Assembly (NCBI GenBank): GCA_964504335.1
Contig: CAZDET010000102.1
Span: 1 to 12,868, forward strand
Length of the DNA: 12,868 nucleotides
Direction of reading: 5' to 3'
DNA from: CAZDET01 sp964504335
Lineage (GTDB): Bacteria; Bacteroidota; Bacteroidia; Chitinophagales; Saprospiraceae
The position numbers were made by a program, and so were the translations under genes. Under the pieces are notes generated by a model that saw only the letters and a list, made by a program, of their open reading frames with translations, searched no databases and was not told the DNA's origin. Positions 7,594 to 12,868 of the stretch are shown here, one piece after another; position 1 is the first letter of the stretch; each line of letters opens with the position of its first letter.

Positions 7594-10479
7594 ATGAGCC
7601 CATTTTCTATCTCGCCATCGACCGTTGATTTACTCCGCTTCTTTTGCTTTTTGGTATTAATCAGCTGCTCAGTACCAATCTGGGGGCAACCGGATTTGTA
7701 CACGGGTACTACCAGTGCCTACACTCCTTCAGTTTATGCAAAGGAAACCGGCATTCGGTATGGCCTGCAGCCCCGAGTGGTGGATGAATTGCTAGCGATA
7801 TTCGAAGCGGACGGTTTGGCATTGCTGGAGCGGCAAAAACAAGTTGAATCCGTATTGGATAAATACCGAATCATCCCTGCTGCCGATAAGGCGGATCGGG
7901 AGCTCAGCACCACGGCTCTGTCGCAATTGGGGGTTGAACGGGATACGGCTCTCCGGGATATCTTGCAGTGGGCGGTGTTTACCCAGGGCGATAATAGCCC
8001 CGCCGTTTTCGCCCTTGGCGAAGCCGAAGTCTGGTACGGAATTGCCCCGAAGGCCTTTAAAGGGCTGTACGACCTATTTCTCGAGAAGCAGGGAGAGGTA
8101 CTAATTCAGGAGGGCAAGCTCCAGGAATTCCAGGCGCAATTATCGGATCAAATTCAGAAATACGAGCAGCTCCGCAGCGAGCTATCCGATCGGACCGACG
8201 ATCGGGCGGTAGAGGCCTCGTACTTACTGGAGACGGGCGCTATCCGGGAGGCTAGTCAGGTATTGAAAAATCGCTATCTATTCGAAAAAGCCCAGGATCA
8301 GCGGGAACGCCGGGAAACCGCCGAGGCAGCCTTCGACTACGCGCGCGTGCTGGAATTGAACCTGGAATATTCGGCTGCCACATCCGTATACGAAGAGGCC
8401 GTGGCTCTAGCGTCGGACGTTTCGAAGTACCGGGCCGCGCTGGCCATCAACCTATCTAATCTCGGCCATTACAAAGAAGCGCTGCAACATTATCAAAAAG
8501 CCATCACCCTGGACTCCATCGAGCTGGGAGGCATTTTCCACGAACGTGTCGCCACAGCTTACAACAACATCGGCACCCTGCACAAATCGACCGGAGACTT
8601 TGAGCAAGCACAGTATTATTACCAACAAGCGCTGAAGATTAAACAACAAATTTTCGGCAACCGTTATTCCGGGTTTTCGGCCATCTACAGCAACCTCGGA
8701 GAGATTTATCTATTGCTGGACGAATACGATTCGGCCATCGAATACTTTCAGCAAACCGTGGAACTGAGCCGGGAAGCTTTCGGTGGCGATCATCTCAGCA
8801 CTGCCAGAGGCATCAATAACCTGAGCACTGCCTACTTCTATAAAGGCGCCTACGATCCGGCTATCCAGTACTGCCTGGAAGCATTGGAGATTCTACGGGG
8901 AATATATCCTGAAGAGCATCCGGCAGTGGCTAACACGTTGAATAACGCAGCTAACAATTATCAAGCTAGGGGAGCCTACGACCAGGCCATTGATTATTAC
9001 GAACAATCACTAGCCATCGATCGAAAAATATTCGGGGAAAATCACCCCTCCGTGGCGACCACTTTCATCAATCTGGGGCATGCCTATTTGGAAAGCGGGA
9101 ATAATCAGCAAGCCATTGATCAGTTCGAACGCGGATTAGCCATTTTCCTGGAATTTCTTGGAGATGATCATCCCAATGTAGCCACCGTGTACAACCACCT
9201 GGGTGCAACTTACGAAGGGATGGGGAACCTGGATAAAGCCATCGAATACCACGAGAAGGCGCTACAGATCAACCAGCGAGCTTTCCAGGAAAGCCACTCC
9301 CACACCGCTGCCACTTACAACAACCTGGGCAAAGCCCATATGGAAAAAGGGGACTACGAGCGAGCCATTGATTATTTTAACCAGGCACTGTCGATCGACC
9401 AAGAGGTTTTTTCCGGCGACCACCCCGATATCGCCATCGATTATTCCAATTTGGGTTCCGTGTATTCTAATCTCGGCGACTATGACCAGGCGCTCGAATA
9501 CTACCAGCAGGCACTTGATATGGACCGTCGGGTCTTTGGAAATCAGCACCCCCAGTTAGGCACGGATTACAACAATCTGGCCATGGCCTATTACAATCAG
9601 GCAGCCTACGACCAGGCCATCGACCACTACCAGCGAGCCATCAACATTCTCCACCAAACCTATGGGGAAGATCATCCGCAAATCGCTACTTGCTACAGCA
9701 ATCTTGGAACGGCATATGGCGATCAGGGAGCGTACGAACAAGCCCTGAATACTCATAAAAAGGCCCTGGAGATATTCCAACGGCTTGGTGAAGGCAATCA
9801 TCCGGAAATGGGAGCCGCACACAACAACCTGGGGAATGTCTATTTCGCCCTTGGAGACAAAGAGAACGCCATCTACCACTTTGAGGAAGCCGCAACGCTT
9901 TATCAAGCTACTTACGGGGATAGTAATCCGAGAATGGCCATTATCTACAACAACCTCGGATTCATTCAAAACGAGGAAGGGAATTACGAGGAGGCCATCC
10001 AGTACTACGAACGGGCACTTGCCATTTTTCAACAGTTTCTCCCGCCGCAGCACCCGAATATGCAGACCCTGAAGGAGAATTTGAGCTACTCCTACATCTA
10101 CGCCGGAATGGTTCGTTACGATTCGCAGGAATATGAATCCAGCATTCCCTTTTACCAGTCTTCTCTGGAATTGTGCGAGCAAACCCAGAATTCCACACTC
10201 GCAGTAAACTGTCTGAATAACCTCGGCGCATCGTTTAAACACCTCGGCCAACCCGACTCCGCCCTCGTTTATCTCGATCGGGGGCTCGCGCTGGCAGATA
10301 CGATGGATGCGGGAATACTCGATGGCACCCAGCATCGGCTACTTTTTCACAAGGCCGGAAGCCTACAACGGGCGGGGCGCACCGAGGAAGCCGCGGCACT
10401 GTTCAAACGCCTGAAACAAGTGGCTGTCGAGCAGGAGAACGAACGCCTCTTACGCGACATTGAAGCGGAGGGGTATTGA
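7594..10479 (+). CDS. Exported tetratricopeptide-repeat protein with 12 perfect-length 42-residue TPRs
   Basis: A 961-residue protein with no recognisable enzyme domain. A hydrophobic N-terminus (residues 13-30) ending I-W-G|Q suggests a signal peptide; an L-I-S-C at 22-25 resembles a lipobox but has S before C and an R at 15. Residues 44-105 and 135-200 look like two copies of one module (P-x-V-Y/F-A ... E ... Y-G-I/L-x-P, then helical), the second merging into a coiled coil (about 158-203). Helical TPR-like pairs (about 210-320) lead into 12 units of exactly 42 residues at 321-824, of the kinesin-light-chain/NB-ARC-associated type (Y-x-N-L-G ... G-x-Y-x-x-A-I-x-Y/H ... A-L-x-I ... F-G-x-x-H-P). 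Two or three diverged TPRs close the protein. TPR superhelices bind peptides or partners, so a scaffold role is inferred. The start has no Shine-Dalgarno, as usual for Bacteroidota. No CHAT, kinase or STAND domain accompanies the repeats. Confidence 0.93.
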   Translation: MSPFSISPSTVDLLRFFCFLVLISCSVPIWGQPDLYTGTTSAYTPSVYAKETGIRYGLQPRVVDELLAIFEADGLALLERQKQVESVLDKYRIIPAADKADRELSTTALSQLGVERDTALRDILQWAVFTQGDNSPAVFALGEAEVWYGIAPKAFKGLYDLFLEKQGEVLIQEGKLQEFQAQLSDQIQKYEQLRSELSDRTDDRAVEASYLLETGAIREASQVLKNRYLFEKAQDQRERRETAEAAFDYARVLELNLEYSAATSVYEEAVALASDVSKYRAALAINLSNLGHYKEALQHYQKAITLDSIELGGIFHERVATAYNNIGTLHKSTGDFEQAQYYYQQALKIKQQIFGNRYSGFSAIYSNLGEIYLLLDEYDSAIEYFQQTVELSREAFGGDHLSTARGINNLSTAYFYKGAYDPAIQYCLEALEILRGIYPEEHPAVANTLNNAANNYQARGAYDQAIDYYEQSLAIDRKIFGENHPSVATTFINLGHAYLESGNNQQAIDQFERGLAIFLEFLGDDHPNVATVYNHLGATYEGMGNLDKAIEYHEKALQINQRAFQESHSHTAATYNNLGKAHMEKGDYERAIDYFNQALSIDQEVFSGDHPDIAIDYSNLGSVYSNLGDYDQALEYYQQALDMDRRVFGNQHPQLGTDYNNLAMAYYNQAAYDQAIDHYQRAINILHQTYGEDHPQIATCYSNLGTAYGDQGAYEQALNTHKKALEIFQRLGEGNHPEMGAAHNNLGNVYFALGDKENAIYHFEEAATLYQATYGDSNPRMAIIYNNLGFIQNEEGNYEEAIQYYERALAIFQQFLPPQHPNMQTLKENLSYSYIYAGMVRYDSQEYESSIPFYQSSLELCEQTQNSTLAVNCLNNLGASFKHLGQPDSALVYLDRGLALADTMDAGILDGTQHRLLFHKAGSLQRAGRTEEAAALFKRLKQVAVEQENERLLRDIEAEGY
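8554..10065 (+). repeat. 126-nt tandem coding repeat, 12 units (42-residue TPRs)
   Basis: Residues 321-824 of the TPR protein divide into exactly 12 x 42 residues, so the DNA has a 126-bp period over 1512 bp with no insertion or deletion. Each unit starts around a Y-N/S-N-L-G core and ends with a H-P-x-x-A/G linker. Units 1 and 11 lack the H-P (N-R-Y-S and S-N-P). Units differ clearly at the amino acid level, so the array is conserved in length rather than freshly amplified. Confidence 0.85.
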
Positions 10480-10546
10480 AGTCCTACTCCCGCTCGAATT
10501 TTCTTCGGTCTTCCCCTTGCAGGACTCCCGGAAGATGCAGAACTTA

Positions 10547-10571
10547 AGAGCACGGGAAATTTCCCGGCTCT
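10547..10571. terminator. Inverted repeat, possible bidirectional terminator or operator
   Basis: The 14-bp palindrome CGGGAAATTTCCCG (10553-10566) is flanked by AGAGC (10547-10551) and GCTCT (10567-10571), giving a stem interrupted by one bulged A at 10552. It begins 68 bases past the TPR gene stop and lies 24 bases before the small ORF start. No T-tract follows on the + strand, so termination is uncertain; a binding site controlling the small ORF is an alternative. Confidence 0.45.
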
Positions 10572-10594
10572 ATCACTAGTAAATCATAAGACGG

Positions 10595-10774
10595 ATGTAC
10601 TTTCTATTTTCTATGCTCCTGTACTTCTTCGGTATTTTGGGAATAGCCGCTTCCGACGCGCAGGCCGATCAGGCCGCGGCGGCTTCAAACAACGACACCC
10701 CCACCGCTACCAGCAAGACGCCTTCGCAGGTGATCAACGAAGATCAGTGTGGGCGGATGCGCTTGTCGGATTAA
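10595..10774 (+). CDS. Candidate small exported peptide (59 aa), unknown function
   Basis: This 59-codon frame starts with the first ATG after an in-frame TAA at 10580 and stops at TAA 10772-10774. The first 24 residues form a convincing signal peptide: a hydrophobic, aromatic-rich core at 2-19, then a cleavage motif A-Q-A|D at 22-25. The predicted mature part is 35 residues, rich in A, N, T and S, with one cysteine (C52) near a basic C-terminus. I recognise no family. It converges on the patatin gene, with one base between the two stop codons, and a palindrome lies 24 bases upstream. It may be a real secreted peptide or a chance frame; the intact export signal is the main argument for it. 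Confidence 0.45.
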   Translation: MYFLFSMLLYFFGILGIAASDAQADQAAAASNNDTPTATSKTPSQVINEDQCGRMRLSD

Positions 10775-10775
10775 C

Positions 10776-12746
10776 TCAACGCGGCATCCGCTCTGCCACA
10801 TCTATGACGAGGTGCAGCAGCTCGGCCGGCACGTTAGTTATGCCAAAGGAGTAGGGAGGCACCCCGCGGCTGCGATCCAAATTGGAGATGTAGAAAATTA
10901 GAGGCGGCAGCGGATGGGTTAGCGAATCGGCCCGCTCGCGTAGCTGCTGGAAGAAGGTCAGGCCCTCCGAACTGTTTCCGTTTCGAGCGATATCGGAAAT
11001 GATCAAATCGTAGGGCCGCGAAGCCAGTAATTTCTGGGCGATTGAGGAGGAAGTAGCGTGGTCGATCTTGCCGTTAATGGCCCGAATCAATTCCTCCTCG
11101 TAATTATTGGACCCTTCATCATCGCAAATCCATAACACCCGGAAGGAAAGCCCAACCAGCTTGAAGTTATTGAGCCGCGCTTCCAGCGCATGTTTGTCCG
11201 CATTACCACATTTGTATTCATCAGACAGACTAATCTGTTCGGCTTCCGCGCGGTCGATGGCTTCGCCTACATCCAAATCAAGGATGCGCTGTGCCTGAAC
11301 CAGCTGTGCCTTTTTGCGCTTATCGCGGTAATTTGGCCAGTGGAAGCTCCCCAAAAACTGCGTCGCGGCCGCCGCCCCGCGTACAAACAGATCGCGTTTG
11401 CTGGCATCGTCAATATTGAAATTTAACCAGTGGTGGTCGCCGACATCCACTTCCTGTACGAGTTGTACAAAATCCGGATTTCCCCGAATAAATTCAGCAT
11501 CGCGCGCCATGCGGGCGGTGGAAAAGGAGGTATTCAGCAACCCCAGTGGGTCCATCTCTTCGGGGTTGTTGAATTTACCCCGCGTGATCCCCAGCCGCAC
11601 GCCGAACGTCGGTCGCCGCGGGATGCCGGCCTTCAGGTGAAAAATATCGATCGGAAAATTGGAAATGATGCCGCCATCTACGATTTGCACTTTCTCCGGC
11701 GGCTCGAATGGCCCTAGTAGTTTCTGATTCCAACGCTCCAGGTTTGCCGCATCACGGGCAATACCTTCAATGGTTTTTGGATAAAAGAAAATCGGAACCG
11801 ACATGGAGGCCCGGACATAGACGGCGGGGTTGACCTGGTCAACCTCCCCCGTTCCGGAAAAGTAGTGGGCCGCCTCCTGCGGGAAGACGACCTTCGTCTG
11901 GGTTGTCAAGTCGGAGGCAACCACCGCCAAACGATGGGGAGAGGAGGCTACGCTGGTAGCGGTGGCCGTCAGCTGCTCCGCTACCGGCGGCGGAAGGGTA
12001 TTCATTTTTTCGGTAAGGTCCCTGGTGGAGCTAACTCCAAAATCGAGCAGCACTTGATTCATCCACTTTTCAAATTCAAATCCGGGGTGCAGGCCCAGAT
12101 CCTTATTCAGGAAAAACATAAAGGGAAGTACCAAAATCAGCAGGGTAATAAGAATGGCCAGTACCGCGAGTGGCTGTAGAAAAAGCGCCAGCCCAAACAG
12201 CAACAGCAGGACAACCAGAAATACCGCCTGGGGAAGATATCTCGTAATAAAAGCCGATAGTTTGGAAAAGTACGCAAGGGCCTTCAAGAAGAGTTGAATT
12301 GCAAAATTTCCGTCCTGGAAGCCCTTTAGATCAAGGTTGGCAATATGCCCCAGAATTTTGCCCGCTTTCGGCTGATCGGGGGTATCAGCCGCCGCGAGCA
12401 AAACCGTATTGATGGCCCCAGCGGAGGTGCCGGCCAGGTTGAGGAACCGAATGCCTGCTTTTTCCAATACGTACACGTATCCTACCAGGGCAATACCGAG
12501 GATGCCCCCCCCTTCCTGCACCAGATCGACGTACCATTGGGTCTGCCCGTTTTCAGTATGGGTAATATCCGAGAAGCCGCCCTCCGCCGCTTTTTCCCGG
12601 GCGTGCTGCCGGGCTTCTTCTACGGCAGAGCGAAGCGTATTCAGAAAATCGGTATCCCCTTTGGCAAATTCCAACACGTTGGGGTCTTCCTCGAAGTAGG
12701 CAGTTAGCTCTTCGAGGGTGGCGGGAACCGGAGTGGTTGATGACAT
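10776..12746 (-). CDS. Patatin-like phospholipase with internal membrane hairpin and C-terminal receiver-like domain
   Basis: A 656-residue lipid acyl hydrolase of the patatin family. The oxyanion segment is G79-G80-G81-I-L-G84, the nucleophile elbow is G106-T-S108-A-G110, and the catalytic aspartate is D357 in D-G-G, so the Ser-Asp dyad is complete. The usual K/R in the oxyanion motif is L83. Between the catalytic residues a very hydrophobic stretch (about 173-213) fits two membrane segments separated by Q191-P192; both catalytic residues would then lie on the same, probably cytoplasmic, side. Residues 535-650 look like a response-regulator receiver: acidic pair D542-D543, D585 after a L-I-I-S strand, S621 after I-F-Y-I, and T637-N638 where the conserved lysine normally sits. 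No signal peptide. Likely substrate is membrane phospholipid, but this is family knowledge only. Start chosen at the first ATG, after an A-rich leader on the minus strand, with no Shine-Dalgarno. Confidence 0.93.
   Translation of the reverse strand: MSSTTPVPATLEELTAYFEEDPNVLEFAKGDTDFLNTLRSAVEEARQHAREKAAEGGFSDITHTENGQTQWYVDLVQEGGGILGIALVGYVYVLEKAGIRFLNLAGTSAGAINTVLLAAADTPDQPKAGKILGHIANLDLKGFQDGNFAIQLFLKALAYFSKLSAFITRYLPQAVFLVVLLLLFGLALFLQPLAVLAILITLLILVLPFMFFLNKDLGLHPGFEFEKWMNQVLLDFGVSSTRDLTEKMNTLPPPVAEQLTATATSVASSPHRLAVVASDLTTQTKVVFPQEAAHYFSGTGEVDQVNPAVYVRASMSVPIFFYPKTIEGIARDAANLERWNQKLLGPFEPPEKVQIVDGGIISNFPIDIFHLKAGIPRRPTFGVRLGITRGKFNNPEEMDPLGLLNTSFSTARMARDAEFIRGNPDFVQLVQEVDVGDHHWLNFNIDDASKRDLFVRGAAAATQFLGSFHWPNYRDKRKKAQLVQAQRILDLDVGEAIDRAEAEQISLSDEYKCGNADKHALEARLNNFKLVGLSFRVLWICDDEGSNNYEEELIRAINGKIDHATSSSIAQKLLASRPYDLIISDIARNGNSSEGLTFFQQLRERADSLTHPLPPLIFYISNLDRSRGVPPYSFGITNVPAELLHLVIDVAERMPR
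10797..11144 (-). other. Receiver-like (pseudo-REC) domain of the patatin protein
   Basis: Residues 535-650 follow the receiver order: strand V-L-W-I-C with D542-D543; helix; A-x-x-L ... Y-D-L-I-I-S-D585; G-L-x-F-x-x-x-L-R helix; P-P-L-I-F-Y-I-S621; then F-G-I-T-N-x-P-x-E-L-L. The acidic pair, phosphoacceptor and Ser/Thr are present, but the lysine is replaced by T-N, so normal phosphorylation switching is doubtful. I recall similar receiver variants ending in T-N-x-P-x-E-L in other bacterial proteins; this is recollection, not a search. Confidence 0.7.
12108..12230 (-). other. Membrane hairpin inside the patatin domain
   Basis: Residues 173-213 are almost wholly A, V, L, I, F and G, broken by Q191-P192, which fits two short membrane spans. 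Basic residues flank both ends (K162 and R169 before, K215 after), consistent with both ends facing the cytoplasm. Few patatins carry an insertion like this between the GxSxG elbow and the D-G-G motif. Confidence 0.7.
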
Positions 12747-12837
12747 GTGGTTTCGTGTTTTTCCGTCGCTGCTATATTACGACAATTCGGACGAAGCTGT
12801 GGCTGCCACTTTGGGATATTAGGGCAAACGCACACAA
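12747..12837. promoter_or_regulatory. Leader region of the patatin gene, possibly a divergent intergenic region
   Basis: These 91 bases precede the patatin start on the minus strand. The 15 bases next to the ATG are A-rich when read on the minus strand and lack a Shine-Dalgarno. I find no exact TAnnTTTG box in either direction; T-T-T-G with TAATAT-like AT-rich stretches is present but not decisive. If the frame at 12838 is real, this is a compact divergent promoter region. Confidence 0.3.
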
Positions 12838-12868
12838 ATGGTCGGTACGATAGTTTCGGGAGTTTTGG
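12838..12868 (+). CDS. Possible start of a divergent gene, cut by the right edge
   Basis: An ATG at 12838 opens a frame of ten codons that stays open to the window end (M-V-G-T-I-V-S-G-V-L). The preceding bases are A-rich (cacacaa), which suits Bacteroidota initiation, and the residues are hydrophobic, as in a signal peptide or membrane segment. Ten codons are too few for a firm call. Confidence 0.2.
   Translation, partial: MVGTIVSGVL

Noticed and set aside
7657..7668. Lipobox-like L-I-S-C at residues 22-25 of the TPR protein as proof of a lipoprotein
   Set aside because: Ser at -1 is tolerated but less usual, an Arg lies ten residues before the Cys, and an alternative cleavage before Q32 fits as well. 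Left open rather than called.
8554..10065. Regular 126-bp repeats as a CRISPR or satellite array
   Set aside because: The repeats are in frame, vary in sequence, lack spacer structure and encode a clear TPR motif.
9556..10335. A 259-codon open frame on the minus strand
   Set aside because: It lies wholly inside the TPR gene. Its length comes from the repeated codon pattern of the 126-bp units, and its translation has no sensible start region or domain.
7594..10479. TPR protein as part of a known defence or STAND system with the nearby patatin
   Set aside because: No nucleotide-binding, CHAT, TIR or cyclase domain is present, the TPR protein seems exported, and the genes converge rather than forming an operon.

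Overview
The window looks like chromosomal DNA of a Bacteroidota species, most likely a marine Saprospiria/Lewinella-type organism. This is inferred from content. One protein ends in a type IX secretion (T9SS) C-terminal sorting domain and carries SprB-type repeats. Start codons lack Shine-Dalgarno sequences, and the large modular secreted proteins sit at moderate GC. No rRNA, tRNA, CRISPR array, transposase or integrase is visible.

Layout. Positions 1-285 hold no convincing gene, only a perfect 7-bp hairpin. Positions 286-7440 (+) encode a 2384-residue secreted multidomain protein. In order it has a signal peptide, three successive modules each made of seven FG-GAP/VCBS-type calcium motifs plus an FN3 domain, a carboxypeptidase-regulatory-like domain, four SprB repeats, three repeats of about 114 residues marked by an R-T-E motif, and a T9SS sorting domain. 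A good intrinsic terminator follows at 7472-7513. Positions 7594-10479 (+) encode a 961-residue protein with an export signal, a duplicated N-terminal module, a coiled coil and 12 tandem 42-residue TPRs without a single indel. Downstream are an inverted repeat at 10547-10571 and an overlooked 59-codon candidate for a small exported peptide (10595-10774, +). Positions 10776-12746 (-) encode a 656-residue patatin-like lipid hydrolase with a hydrophobic hairpin inside the catalytic domain and a C-terminal receiver-like domain. A possible gene start on the + strand is cut by the right edge at 12838.

How the genes relate. The large surface protein and the TPR protein point the same way but are separated by a terminator, so they are probably separate transcription units. 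The patatin gene converges on the small ORF with one base between their stop codons. Nothing ties the genes into one pathway. The large protein is probably an adhesin or surface protein delivered by the T9SS, the TPR protein a periplasmic or envelope scaffold, and the patatin-receiver fusion a cytoplasmic-side membrane lipase with a built-in sensory or interaction domain. The last is the best candidate for a less described system.
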